From positions 1 through 34,000 of the forward strand of contig CAZGSV010000021.1 in the NCBI GenBank assembly GCA_964528605.1: a stretch of 34,000 bases of DNA. The letters run 5' to 3'. Below, one piece after another: positions 1 to 7,153 of this stretch; positions within the stretch are counted from its first letter, which is position 1; each line of letters starts with the position of its first letter. The notes under the pieces were generated by a model, which made no database searches, was not told the origin of the DNA, and was given only the letters and a program-made list of their open reading frames with translations. This DNA comes from CAZGSV01 sp964528605 (GTDB lineage Bacteria; Armatimonadota; Zipacnadia; CAZGSV01). Made by a program: the position numbers and the translations under genes.

Positions 1-51
1 CGTCCCCACGTTTACGTGCTCTTTCTTGCGCTCAAATCGCTCCCGTCCCAT
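1..51 (-). CDS. tuf: Elongation factor Tu, N-terminal 17 codons only (cut by window edge)
   Basis: EF-Tu delivers aminoacyl-tRNA to the ribosome as a GTP complex. Only the first 17 codons are present. They read MGRERFERKKEHVNVGT, which matches the conserved EF-Tu start (xKExFxRxKPHVNVGT) that leads into the first GTP-binding loop. The start is ATG at 49-51, preceded by a strong AGGAGG at 63-68. It is the last visible gene of the str operon and lies directly behind fusA, the usual bacterial order. The identification rests on this short segment plus gene order, and both agree. The rest of the gene lies outside the window. Confidence 0.9.
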   Translation of the reverse strand, partial: MGRERFERKKEHVNVGT

Positions 52-62
52 GGCTGTGGTTA

Positions 63-69
63 CCTCCTA
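63..69 (-). promoter_or_regulatory. tuf ribosome-binding site overlapping the fusA stop codon
   Basis: The sequence TAGGAGG on the minus strand contains the fusA TAG stop (67-69) and a full AGGAGG Shine-Dalgarno (63-68), 11 bases before the tuf ATG. Terminating and initiating ribosomes therefore share the site, which suggests translational coupling. The same TAGGAGG occurs at the rpsL/rpsG and rpsG/fusA junctions. Confidence 0.8.
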
Positions 70-2154
70 AAGGGCTGACGCTGGCAGCCTGCGTGAATCC
101 GGTAGTGCCCGCGCCACTCCCACGGGTACCGGCTGATACTCCTTTGGTTCCATCGTGTACGAGCCGCGCCCCCGCGTCAGCGAGCGCAGCATGGTGGCGT
201 AGCCGAACATCTCCGCCAGGGGCACCAACGCGTGCACCAGGCGCACCCCCGCCGGTCCTATCTCGGTCCCGGTTATCTGACCGCGCCGCGCCGTAAGGTC
301 GGCCAGCACCTCCCCCACGTGGTCCTCCGGCACCATGACCTCCACCGACATCACCGGCTCCAACAGCACCGGCCCCGCCTGGCGCAGCGCATCCTCTATC
401 GCCAACTCGCCCGCAATGCGGAACGCCAGGTCGCTGGAGTCAACCTGGTGATACGACCCGCCCAATAGCGTGACCACTACGTCGGTGACCTCGTAGTTCC
501 CTATGATGCCGTGCTGCAGCGCCGCGCGCACCCCCGCCTCCGCCGCGCCAATGAAGGCCGTAGGTATGGCGCCGGCGCTGACGCCGTTCTCAACGAGGAT
601 CCCGTGCTCGCCCTCCCCAATGGGCGCGATCTCCAGCACCACGTGCCCGTACTGCCCTCGCCCACCGGTCTGGCGCACATAGCGCCCCACTCCTTGCGCC
701 GCGCGCGTGACCGTCTCGCGATATGTCACCTGAGGCGTGCCCGTGCTCGCCTCCACCTTGTACTCCCGCGCAATCCGATCCTTGATGATGTCCAAGTGCA
801 ACTCGCCCATGCCCGACACGATCACTTGGCCGGTCTCCGGGTCCGTACGCACCTTGAAAGTCGGGTCCTCGATCGCCATGCGGTCGAGCGCATAGGTGAG
901 CCGATCCTCGTCCGCCTTGCTCCTGGGCTCAATGGCGAACGAGATCACCGGTTCGGGAATGTGTATCGGGCCCAGCACCACCGGGTGCTTGGCGTCGCAC
1001 AAGGTGTCGCCGGTGATCGCCTCGCGCGGCCCCACCATTGCGGCGATGTCACCCGCCGAGATCTCCTGCACGTCCTCCCGGTGGTTGGCGTGCATGCGCA
1101 GGATGCGGTTGATGCGCTCCCGCTTGCCGCACTTGGGCACATAGACCGTGGCCCCTCGCTTCAACCAGCCCGAGTAGCAGCGCACGTACACCAAGCGCCC
1201 TACGTGCGGGTCGGCCACTATCTTGAAAGCCAGGCTGGCAAACGGCTCCTCCAGGCTGGGCTTCCGCTCTACCTCACGCCCCGTCCTCGGGTCCCGCCCC
1301 TTGATGGGCGGCAGGTCCACCGGCGCCGGCAAGTAGTCAACCACCGCGTCCAACAGCAGCTGCACCCCGCGGTTGCGCAGCGCCGCCCCGTAGAGCACCG
1401 GAACCAATTGGCAACTGATCGTCCCTCGCCGGGCCGCCCGCCGCAGCGCCTCCAGAGTCGGCTCCTTCTCGCTCACATAATCGGACATCACCTCGTCGTC
1501 CAGATCGGCGAGCGCTTCCACCAGCGCCTTCCGGAACGACGAGACCAGCAACTCCATATCGCGGGGGATGGGGCCCGTCTCCATCTTCATACCCAGCTCG
1601 TCCACGTAGCGGATGGCCTTCATCTCCACCAGATCCACTACGCCCTCGAAGCCTCCCTCGGCCCCAATCGGCAACTGAAACGCCACGGCGTTAGTGCCCA
1701 GCCGCTCGCGAATCTTGTGCAGCACGCCGTGGAAGTCCGCCCCCACGCGGTCCATCTTATTGATCATCGCCACCCGCGCCACCCCGTACCGTTCCGCCTG
1801 CCGCCAGACCGTCTCCGATTGCGCCTGCACGCCCCCCACGGCGCAGAAAAGCACCAGCAGGCCGTCCAATACACGCATCGAGCGCTCTACCTCGACGGTG
1901 AAATCTACGTGCCCGGGGGTGTCAATGATGTTGATGCGGTGGTTACGCCAGTAGCAGGTGGTGGCCGCGGAGGTGATGGTGATGCCGCGCTCCATCTCCT
2001 GAGGCATATAGTCCATCGTAGCGGAGCCCTCGTCCACCTCGCCCATGCGCTTGATCACGCCGGTGTAGAAGAGCACCCGCTCCGTGGTGGTTGTCTTGCC
2101 CGCGTCTATGTGGGCAGCGATACCTATATTCCTCGTTTTCTCGAGCGCGTTCAT
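67..2154 (-). CDS. fusA: Elongation factor G
   Basis: EF-G is the GTPase that drives ribosome translocation and, with RRF, ribosome recycling. The 695-residue length is normal. All G motifs are visible: AHIDAGKTT near residue 14, RGITI in switch I, DTPGH and NKMD. Later come the domain IV sequence RGQYGHV, the SYHQVDSS motif, and the C-terminal EMFGYATMLRS motif before a short extension. I chose ATG at 2154, which gives the family-like start MNALEKTRNIGIAAH and has AGGA seven bases upstream. A GTG five codons earlier (2169) is possible but lacks a well-spaced site. Domain IV is somewhat divergent: residues after GAIP read TAFIGAAEAG where many EF-Gs have a Pro-containing EYIPAVEKG. The place between rpsG and tuf argues for the housekeeping copy. 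Confidence 0.97.
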   Translation of the reverse strand: MNALEKTRNIGIAAHIDAGKTTTTERVLFYTGVIKRMGEVDEGSATMDYMPQEMERGITITSAATTCYWRNHRINIIDTPGHVDFTVEVERSMRVLDGLLVLFCAVGGVQAQSETVWRQAERYGVARVAMINKMDRVGADFHGVLHKIRERLGTNAVAFQLPIGAEGGFEGVVDLVEMKAIRYVDELGMKMETGPIPRDMELLVSSFRKALVEALADLDDEVMSDYVSEKEPTLEALRRAARRGTISCQLVPVLYGAALRNRGVQLLLDAVVDYLPAPVDLPPIKGRDPRTGREVERKPSLEEPFASLAFKIVADPHVGRLVYVRCYSGWLKRGATVYVPKCGKRERINRILRMHANHREDVQEISAGDIAAMVGPREAITGDTLCDAKHPVVLGPIHIPEPVISFAIEPRSKADEDRLTYALDRMAIEDPTFKVRTDPETGQVIVSGMGELHLDIIKDRIAREYKVEASTGTPQVTYRETVTRAAQGVGRYVRQTGGRGQYGHVVLEIAPIGEGEHGILVENGVSAGAIPTAFIGAAEAGVRAALQHGIIGNYEVTDVVVTLLGGSYHQVDSSDLAFRIAGELAIEDALRQAGPVLLEPVMSVEVMVPEDHVGEVLADLTARRGQITGTEIGPAGVRLVHALVPLAEMFGYATMLRSLTRGRGSYTMEPKEYQPVPVGVARALPDSRRLPASAL

Positions 2155-2194
2155 AGTCAAGTCCTGCACGCGGCAGCAACGTTTCGGGCGCCTC

Positions 2195-2665
2195 CTACCA
2201 GCGGTAGTGTGCGAACGCCTTGTTTGACTCCGCCATTCGATGCGTGTCCTCCCTCTTCTTTATGGCGCCTCCCGTGTTCTCCGCCGCATCCACGATCTCC
2301 GCAGCCAACTTCTCCTCCATCGAGTGTCCTGCACGCTCGTGCGCGGCGCCGATGAGCCAGCGCAGACTCAGCGACAATTTGCGGTCCGCCCTCACTTCCA
2401 CCGGCACCTGATAGGTCTGCCCGCCCACCCGCCGCGGGCGCACCTCCAACGCCGGCATCAGGTTCCGCAGCGCCGCCTCCAGCACCTCCAGCGGGTTGCG
2501 CTGGGTCTGGTCACTCGCCCGCTGCAGCGCCCCATACACTATCGCCTCCGCGGTGCTGCGCTTGCCGCGCCGCATCACCGAGGTGATCAACTTGCCCACC
2601 ACCCGGTTGCTCCACAGAAAGTCCGGTGTGGCTGCGCGCCTCTCCGCAGGACGACCTCTAGGCAC
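2195..2665 (-). CDS. rpsG: 30S ribosomal protein S7
   Basis: S7 nucleates assembly of the 3' major domain of 16S rRNA and lines the E-site side of the mRNA channel. The product is 156 residues, the usual length. It has the basic N-terminal region, the VMRRGKRSTAE segment, the VRPRRVGGQTYQVPVEV hairpin and the family-typical end MAESNKAFAHYRW. Translation starts at GTG (2663-2665), supported by AGGAGG at 2674-2679 with eight bases of spacing. That ribosome site overlaps the rpsL stop codon, and 12 bases separate the two genes, so the genes should be co-translated in the str operon. The stop is TAG at 2195-2197, again inside a TAGGAGG. Confidence 0.98.
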   Translation of the reverse strand: MPRGRPAERRAATPDFLWSNRVVGKLITSVMRRGKRSTAEAIVYGALQRASDQTQRNPLEVLEAALRNLMPALEVRPRRVGGQTYQVPVEVRADRKLSLSLRWLIGAAHERAGHSMEEKLAAEIVDAAENTGGAIKKREDTHRMAESNKAFAHYRW

Positions 2666-2673
2666 CTATAATC

Positions 2674-2680
2674 CCTCCTA
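2674..2680 (-). promoter_or_regulatory. rpsG ribosome-binding site overlapping the rpsL stop codon
   Basis: TAGGAGG on the minus strand holds the rpsL TAG (2678-2680) and the AGGAGG (2674-2679) that serves the rpsG GTG start eight bases on. The site fixes the GTG as the real start and indicates stop/start coupling. Confidence 0.8.
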
Positions 2681-3094
2681 CCCTTTCGGGCGCTTCGCAC
2701 CGTAACGCGAACGCCCCTGCCGCCGGTTCTCGGTCCCGGTGCAGTCGTACACCCCGCGCACGATCTGATACTTGACTCCCGGCAGGTCCTTCGTCCGGCC
2801 CCCCTGGATCAACACCACGTGGTGCTCCTGCAACTGATGCCCAATCCCAGGTATGTACGCGGTGATGGACTCCCGGTTGGTCAGGCGGACCTTGGCGATC
2901 TTCCGCATCGCCGAGTTCGGCTTCTTGGGGCCGCGCACCATCACCTCGGTGCACACCCCCCGTCGCTGCGGCGTCGTCGGCAGCCGCCGCCGGCTCTGCT
3001 TAAGCGAGTTGAATGCCATCTTCAGCGCCGGCGCTCTCGCCTTGCGCTGTTTAGGCTTCCGTCCTTTACGCACTAATTGGCTAGCAGTTGGCAT
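2678..3094 (-). CDS. rpsL: 30S ribosomal protein S12
   Basis: S12 sits in the 30S decoding centre and controls tRNA selection accuracy. The product is 138 residues and shows PTASQLVRKGRK at the start, then LKQSRRRLPTTPQRRGVC, the decoding loop TTPQRRGVCTEV, KKPNSAMRKIAKVRLTN, the PGIGHQLQEH loop and a basic C-terminus. In the TPQRRGVC loop the usual Lys of TPKKPNSA-type proteins near position 43 is Gln or Arg (I have not aligned it). Substitutions there are linked to streptomycin response in other bacteria, so this should be aligned before any inference. ATG at 3092-3094 is chosen over the adjacent GTG (3097). It is the first gene of the operon, about 27 bases behind the predicted transcription start of the 3128-3156 promoter. 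Confidence 0.98.
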   Translation of the reverse strand: MPTASQLVRKGRKPKQRKARAPALKMAFNSLKQSRRRLPTTPQRRGVCTEVMVRGPKKPNSAMRKIAKVRLTNRESITAYIPGIGHQLQEHHVVLIQGGRTKDLPGVKYQIVRGVYDCTGTENRRQGRSRYGAKRPKG

Positions 3095-3127
3095 CACGGG
3101 ACACCCCGGGGCAACGCGGAATTGTTA

Positions 3128-3156
3128 AATATAACACCTACCCCCGCCGCAGTCAA
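3128..3156 (-). promoter_or_regulatory. Strong sigma70-type promoter of the str operon
   Basis: On the minus strand: -35 TTGACT (3151-3156), an exact 17-base spacer, and -10 TATATT (3128-3133). Both boxes match consensus in 5 of 6 positions. The predicted start near 3121 leaves a leader of about 27 bases before the rpsL ATG. Immediately upstream of the -35 is a loose palindrome, GGGA-N6-TCCC, discussed with the gap promoter. Confidence 0.88.
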
Positions 3157-3302
3157 GGGAAACAAATCCCCCAGCTTCCGTCCGCTCACCAGGGGCGGCT
3201 TGGGCACTGCGGCTCAGAGGTAGGTTTCACGGCATTCTACCCCATCACCCCTCCGTTTGCAAGCGCAAATCTCCCCTTTTCCCAGCCAGAACCACGCCCT
3301 CC

Positions 3303-3331
3303 TTGACACCGGCGCCCCGCTTGGCTCAAAT
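3303..3331 (+). promoter_or_regulatory. Probable sigma70-type promoter for the GNAT gene
   Basis: A perfect -35 TTGACA (3303-3308) is followed by 17 bases and a weaker -10 TCAAAT (3326-3331, 4 of 6). The predicted start near 3338 gives a leader of roughly 85 bases that contains the GGAGTG/CACTCC hairpin at 3344-3358. The -10 lacks the conserved A at its second position, so confidence is moderate. Confidence 0.55.
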
Positions 3332-3407
3332 GCACCCGGCCCAGGAGTGTTCCACTCCCGTGCCGGTAGTGCATTGCCGCCACCCGCAATCGCATCCACC
3401 CGCTCTC

Positions 3408-3414
3408 AAGGAGG
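3408..3414 (+). promoter_or_regulatory. Ribosome-binding site supporting a CTG start for the GNAT gene
   Basis: AAGGAGG lies nine bases before CTG 3424-3426. The next gene (4021) uses the same AAGGAGG with the same nine-base spacing before an ATG. No ATG, GTG or TTG occurs in the GNAT frame between this site and 3571, so the site decides the start. Confidence 0.7.
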
Positions 3415-3423
3415 CGATCAGCC

Positions 3424-3903
3424 CTGAACATCCGCCCCTTTGCCGCCGACCATCTGGACGCCGTCTCAGAGATCACCCGCGCCTCCTGGCACGGCGTCAC
3501 CCTCTGGCACCTGCTGGAGCAGCGCTACGGCCCCTGCGGCCCTCCCTGGCCGGAGCGCAAGGCCGCCGAGGTGGTCGCCTTCTGCCGCCAGCACCCCGAC
3601 CAGGTCGTCGTCGCGGAAGACGACGGCCGCATGGTCGGCTACGCCACCTTCTATTGGAGCCCGGAGGACAGGATTGGTGAGGTCGGCAACAACGCCGTGC
3701 TCCCCGACTTCCGCGGCCGGGGCATCGGCACCGCCCTAGTTGCCGAGACCGTTCGCATCATGAAATCCCTAGGCGCCGAGATCCTCCGCGTCAGCACCCT
3801 CGAGCATGACTATCCCGCTCGCCGCGTTTACGAGCGCCTGGGCTTTCAAGAGTTGGCCCGCTCCGTCCACTTCAGTATGCGCGCTACCGAGTCCAAGGAA
3901 TAG
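3424..3903 (+). CDS. GNAT-family N-acetyltransferase with a likely CTG start
   Basis: GNAT enzymes move an acetyl group from acetyl-CoA to an amine; the substrate here is unknown. From CTG 3424 the product is 159 residues, a normal single-domain GNAT length, and begins (M)NIRPFAADHL, a typical GNAT strand 1. The core is clear: VVVAEDDGRMVGYATF (strands 2-3), NNAVLPDFRGRGIGTALV carrying the acetyl-CoA-binding R/Q-x-x-G-x-G/A motif as RGRGIGT, and YPARRVYERLGFQEL (strand 5 and the final helix). The first conventional start, GTG 3571, would delete the first 49 residues including strand 1, and it has no ribosome site. The gene leads a plus-strand series but the next gene has its own promoter. Enzyme class is confident, role is not. 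Confidence 0.88.
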   Translation: MNIRPFAADHLDAVSEITRASWHGVTLWHLLEQRYGPCGPPWPERKAAEVVAFCRQHPDQVVVAEDDGRMVGYATFYWSPEDRIGEVGNNAVLPDFRGRGIGTALVAETVRIMKSLGAEILRVSTLEHDYPARRVYERLGFQELARSVHFSMRATESKE

Positions 3904-3923
3904 CCCTTAAGCGCGCCTGCCGT

Positions 3924-3952
3924 TTGCCATCCGCCCAAGCACACGCTAGCAT
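3924..3952 (+). promoter_or_regulatory. Probable promoter for the fucose-isomerase-like gene
   Basis: -35 TTGCCA (3924-3929, 5 of 6), 17-base spacer, -10 TAGCAT (3947-3952, 4 of 6). The predicted start near 3959 gives a leader of about 60 bases. That leader contains a GC-rich inverted repeat (GTGCGCGC ... GCGCGCCAC, about 3981-4003) ending immediately before the ribosome site, which could modulate translation. Confidence 0.5.
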
Positions 3953-4020
3953 CTTAGCCCCCGAACGGGGCCAGGTCCCTCGTGCGCGCGGGCTGCGCGC
4001 CACCAAGGAGGCAATGCCAA

Positions 4021-5445
4021 ATGCCCGCCGACACCGGCAAGGTCGGCATCCTCACCTTCTCTGACGGACGCCAAGCAGTGCACGAATCGCTCGCGGCCTT
4101 GAGCCGCGCCAGCCAAGCGCGCTTGGCCAAGTCCCTGCAACTGGACGGCTACCAGACGGTCACCGGTCAAGAGATCATCTGGACCAACGAACTCGCGGTC
4201 GCCGAGGCCCGCCGTCTCGCTCAGTCCGCCTGCGACCTCACCATTTTCAACTTCGCCGCCTGGGCCTGGCCTCAGTTCCCTGTGCTCGCCGCGCAGTTCG
4301 CGCCGAGACCGCTTCTCCTGTTTTCTCAGCCCAACCCGCAGCAGCGCGGGATGGCCGCCTTGCTTGCTTGCGGCGGCTCGCTAACCCAGATCGGGGCCAA
4401 GCACTTTCGCGTGTGCGGCATCCTCGAGGACCCGTTGGTCCGGCAGCGCCTCAGGAGTTTCCTGGATGCCGGAGTTTGCCTCGGCCGCCTGCGCGGGCAG
4501 ACTTATGGCCTCTTCGGCGGGCGCCCCATGGGCATCACCACGAGCGTGCCCAATGCCGACCAGTGGATGGCCCAGTTCCACGTTGACATTGAGCACATTG
4601 ATGAGTGGGAGATCGTGCGCCGGGCGCAACAGATTCCCCAGCCCGAGGTGGAAGCGGCCTTCGATTGGTGCCAAGAGAACGTCGGAGCAATCCACTACGA
4701 CGACAAGCAACTGACGCCGGACATCCTCAAGCGCCAACTCGCCTGCTACCTCGCCGTCAAGACGATGTGCGCCGAGAAACGCCTGGACTTCTGCGGCATC
4801 AAGGGACAGCCGGAACTGAGCGACAACTGGTGCGCGATGGACCTCGCGGAGGCTCTGCTCAACGACCCCTACGACCATCAGGGCTCCAAGGAGCCGCTCG
4901 TGTGCGCCGGCGATGCCGATAGCGACGGCGCGCTCACCATGCAAATCCTCAAGTCCCTTGCCAAGACCCCCGTCCTGGCTACCGAGGTGCGGTACTGGAA
5001 CAACGAACTGGGCATTTTCCACCTCTCCAACCCCGGCCAGCACCCCACCTACTTCGCCGGCGCCTCCCTAGACCCCAAGGAGAACCTGTCCGATGTCCAC
5101 CTTTACCCCCAGGGCCTGGACTGTCCGGCCGGCGGCGCGTTGGTGCACCATCTCGCCGCCACCGGCCCCGTGACCCTCGCCCGCCTGGCGCGCTTCGAGG
5201 GCGACTACTTTCTGACCATCGCTACCGGCGAATTCGTGCGCTTCGACGGCAAGACCAACGAGCGGCTGATGCGCGACGCCATCTACGAGTGGCCCCACGC
5301 CTTCTGGCATCCCGACTGCCATCCAGAGGAGTTCCTTGGCGCCCATTGCCCACACCGCATCCACGCCGTCTATGGCGAGCACGTGGCGCCGCTGCTGCAC
5401 CTGGCGGACCTCCTCGGCATCGAGCCGGTCATCCTCAGCGACTGA
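4021..5445 (+). CDS. L-fucose/L-arabinose isomerase-superfamily protein
   Basis: Members of this fold interconvert aldoses and ketoses using a divalent metal. The 474-residue product has the expected N-terminal Rossmann-like domains (KVGILTFSDGRQAVHE, then TIFNFAAWAWPQFP), the RLRGQTYGLFGGRPMGI linker and the DFCGIKGQPELSD segment. The C-terminal isomerase domain carries GDADSDGALTMQIL and a His-rich end, CPHRIHAVYGEH. The start at ATG 4021 has AAGGAGG nine bases upstream; an upstream in-frame ATG (3982) has no site. In characterised fucose isomerases the metal is held by Glu, Asp and His. Here the segment that usually reads CEAD or CEGD is CAGDADSD, so the first acidic ligand may have shifted. 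The sugar substrate cannot be read from sequence. A hairpin CCCGC-CAG-GCGGG follows the stop directly. Confidence 0.85.
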   Translation: MPADTGKVGILTFSDGRQAVHESLAALSRASQARLAKSLQLDGYQTVTGQEIIWTNELAVAEARRLAQSACDLTIFNFAAWAWPQFPVLAAQFAPRPLLLFSQPNPQQRGMAALLACGGSLTQIGAKHFRVCGILEDPLVRQRLRSFLDAGVCLGRLRGQTYGLFGGRPMGITTSVPNADQWMAQFHVDIEHIDEWEIVRRAQQIPQPEVEAAFDWCQENVGAIHYDDKQLTPDILKRQLACYLAVKTMCAEKRLDFCGIKGQPELSDNWCAMDLAEALLNDPYDHQGSKEPLVCAGDADSDGALTMQILKSLAKTPVLATEVRYWNNELGIFHLSNPGQHPTYFAGASLDPKENLSDVHLYPQGLDCPAGGALVHHLAATGPVTLARLARFEGDYFLTIATGEFVRFDGKTNERLMRDAIYEWPHAFWHPDCHPEEFLGAHCPHRIHAVYGEHVAPLLHLADLLGIEPVILSD

Positions 5446-5458
5446 CCCGCCAGGCGGG
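5446..5458 (+). terminator. Hairpin immediately after the isomerase stop (weak terminator candidate)
   Basis: CCCGC-CAG-GCGGG is a perfect five-base-pair GC stem that begins on the base after the stop codon. There is no T-run behind it, so it is not a standard intrinsic terminator. It could protect the 3' end or partly attenuate read-through into the HIT gene 70 bases on. Confidence 0.3.
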
Positions 5459-5527
5459 TACCCCGCGCGCCATGGAATGGGCTCGAACAACGCGGCGCGG
5501 GTAGGCTTTTATTCGGAGGAACGACCA

Positions 5528-6013
5528 ATGAACCTCTGGGCTCCGTGGCGAATGGGATACGTCCTCGGCGAGAAGTACGAAGGCTGCATCCTGTGCGACA
5601 AGCACCGGGACAACGAGGACGAGCGCAACTTCGTCGTCGAACGCGGCGAGCACTGCTACGTGATGCTCAATTTCTACCCCTACAGCAACGGCCACCTGAT
5701 GATCGCCCCCTACCGTCACATCGCCCGCTTGCAGGACCTCAATGACGACGAGTGCCGCGAGATGATGACCTTGGCGCAGCGCATGGTGGAGGCGCTGTCC
5801 CAGGTGCTCAATACCGACGCCTTCAACCTCGGCCTCAATCAGGGGCGCGCCGCCGGCGCCGGCATTGACGAACACCTGCACCTCCACGTCGTCCCCCGCT
5901 GGGAGGGCGACACCAACTTCATGCCCGTCCTCGGCGGCCCAAAAGTCATCCCCCAAGCCCTTGAAGAGACCTACCGCCTTCTTCGCGACGCGCTGAAGGG
6001 CCTCTCTCGCTAG
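5528..6013 (+). CDS. HIT-family dinucleoside polyphosphate phosphorylase/hydrolase
   Basis: HIT proteins cleave nucleotide phosphoanhydrides such as Ap4A or adenylated amines through a histidine triad. The 161-residue product carries the triad as EHLHLHVVPRW (H-x-H-x-H, about residues 117-121), the SNGHLMIAPYRHIARL strand typical of the Ap4A-phosphorylase-like branch, and an early CILCDKH pair of cysteines that may bind zinc. Start ATG 5528 is set by GGAGGA at 5515-5520, seven bases away. It follows the isomerase by 82 bases on the same strand, in a leader with a long-range CCCGCGC/GCGCGGG repeat. A housekeeping role in clearing signalling dinucleotides is likely; a functional link to the neighbours is not shown. 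Confidence 0.92.
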   Translation: MNLWAPWRMGYVLGEKYEGCILCDKHRDNEDERNFVVERGEHCYVMLNFYPYSNGHLMIAPYRHIARLQDLNDDECREMMTLAQRMVEALSQVLNTDAFNLGLNQGRAAGAGIDEHLHLHVVPRWEGDTNFMPVLGGPKVIPQALEETYRLLRDALKGLSR

Positions 6014-6109
6014 CCGCCGTCGTCCGCCTCACCTCGCCCGGCGGAGGGAACACCCAGCACGTTGCTACGCAGTTCTCGAACACCGCCCTAAGCCGCGCTG
6101 CCCTCGAAG

Positions 6110-6118
6110 TGCTAGAAT
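6110..6118 (+). promoter_or_regulatory. Extended -10 promoter for the 2-hydroxyacid dehydrogenase gene
   Basis: TG-C-TAGAAT (6110-6118) matches the extended -10 form TGnTATAAT with one mismatch in the hexamer. No -35 is visible at the right distance, which is normal for this promoter type. The start of transcription would be near 6125, about 20 bases before the ATG and just ahead of the GGGAGGAG ribosome site. Confidence 0.5.
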
Positions 6119-6144
6119 CCGCCCAAACCGTCGGGAGGAGTACC

Positions 6145-7146
6145 ATGCCGAAGCGCCTGATCGCCGTTCTGCTACCGCAGCCGTCCCAGGAGCGCAACCT
6201 CTGCCAGCAGGCGCGTGAGCAGTTAGACGCCTTCGCCCAGACTCGCTATCACCAGGGCGACGATCCCCTGGCGGAGGCCGAGAAAAGCGAGTTCATCGCC
6301 GACGCCGAAGGCATACTTAGCGGCTGGGGCGACACCGGCCTCACCCCCGCCAATCTAGACGCCGCCAAGCGTCTGCACATCATCACCGTGATCGGCTCCA
6401 GCGTCGCCCACTTCAGCCCCGACCTGGCCTTCGACCGCGGCATAACCATCACCAACACGGCGGCCGCCATCGGCTACTCCGTCGCCGAGTTCGCCCTAGC
6501 CCAGATGCTGAGCCTGCTGCACCAGAGCCCCGCTCGCCACAGGGCGATGGCCAACCCGGGCGGGCCCGAAAGCAAGGACGAACTCGTCGGCCGCGACCTC
6601 GCCGGCCGCACCGTCGGTGTCGTGGGCCTGGGCAGCGTCGGCCGCATAATGGTGCAATTGCTCAAGCCCTTCGGCGTCCAACTCCTGCTCTACGACCCCT
6701 TCGTCTCGCGCGCATGGCTCGCCTCACTCGGCGGCGAAATCGTCAGCCTGGAGGAACTCATGCGCCGCAGCGAGGTCGTAACCCTTCACGCCGGCATCAC
6801 CGAGCAGTCGCGCGCGCTCATCGGTCGCAAGGAACTCGCCCTCCTGCGCGACGGCGCCGTGGTAGTCAACACTGCCCGCGGCGGACTCTTCGATCAAGAG
6901 GCGCTCGTGGAGGAACTACAGCAGGGCCGCATCTTCGCCGCGCTCGACGTCTTCGATCCCAACCCCGGCCCCGACCACCCCCTCCGCTCCCTGCCCAATG
7001 TGCTCTTATCGCCGCATAAGGCGGGCCTCACCAGCGACACGCTCCGGCGCATCGGCCTCGACGCCGTCGAAGACCTCAGGCTCTTCTTCTCCGGCCAGCA
7101 GCCCAAGAACAGGCTCACCCCGGAGCAAGTCGCCCACGCCACCTAG
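6145..7146 (+). CDS. D-isomer-specific 2-hydroxyacid dehydrogenase
   Basis: This family reversibly reduces 2-keto acids to D-2-hydroxy acids with NAD(P)H; it includes phosphoglycerate, glyoxylate/hydroxypyruvate and lactate dehydrogenases. The 333-residue protein has the nucleotide-binding loop VGVVGLGSVGR (about residues 157-167), the substrate Arg in VVNTARGGLFDQ and the catalytic His in LLSPHKAG. The active-site acid usually found as Glu in DVFEPEP appears as Asp in DVFDPNPG, a known variation in some subgroups. ATG 6145 has GGGAGGAG five bases upstream and is preferred over an in-frame ATG 12 codons earlier. There is no ACT or ASB domain, so it is not the long serA type. Substrate unknown; glyoxylate or hydroxypyruvate reduction is plausible. 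It converges on the next gene with only seven bases between stops. Confidence 0.92.
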   Translation: MPKRLIAVLLPQPSQERNLCQQAREQLDAFAQTRYHQGDDPLAEAEKSEFIADAEGILSGWGDTGLTPANLDAAKRLHIITVIGSSVAHFSPDLAFDRGITITNTAAAIGYSVAEFALAQMLSLLHQSPARHRAMANPGGPESKDELVGRDLAGRTVGVVGLGSVGRIMVQLLKPFGVQLLLYDPFVSRAWLASLGGEIVSLEELMRRSEVVTLHAGITEQSRALIGRKELALLRDGAVVVNTARGGLFDQEALVEELQQGRIFAALDVFDPNPGPDHPLRSLPNVLLSPHKAGLTSDTLRRIGLDAVEDLRLFFSGQQPKNRLTPEQVAHAT

Positions 7147-7153
7147 GGGCGCC

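Larger units (their letters stand above)
3095..3423. other. Intergenic control region between the divergent str operon and GNAT gene
   Basis: This 329-base gap holds no credible gene. It contains the str promoter pointing left (3128-3156), the GNAT promoter pointing right (3303-3331), a short hairpin-forming TTTGC-AAGC-GCAAA near 3255-3269, and a perfect GGAGTG-TTC-CACTCC stem at 3344-3358. The latter falls just after the predicted GNAT transcription start and could be an operator or a leader hairpin. Small ORFs in this stretch have no ribosome site or recognisable sequence. Confidence 0.6.

Noticed and set aside
2152..2169. GTG 2169 as the fusA start
   Set aside because: The only good ribosome site lies 21 bases upstream of it; ATG 2154 has AGGA at seven bases and gives the conserved EF-G N-terminus. 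Not excluded outright.
1943..2179. Small TTG-initiated frame beginning 11 bases after the orphan TAGGAGG at 2191-2197
   Set aside because: It lies out of frame inside fusA, encodes a Gly/Arg/His-rich 78-residue peptide without similarity, and its start spacing is loose.
511..2355. 614-codon plus-strand open frame opposite fusA
   Set aside because: Full overlap with an unambiguous EF-G gene; product is His/Arg/Leu-rich with no recognisable domain and no ribosome site. It is the usual antisense shadow of a high-GC gene.
3255..3269. TTTGC-AAGC-GCAAA hairpin as an intrinsic terminator
   Set aside because: It lies between two diverging genes where no transcript needs to end, the stem is only five pairs and the T-richness behind it is interrupted by C.
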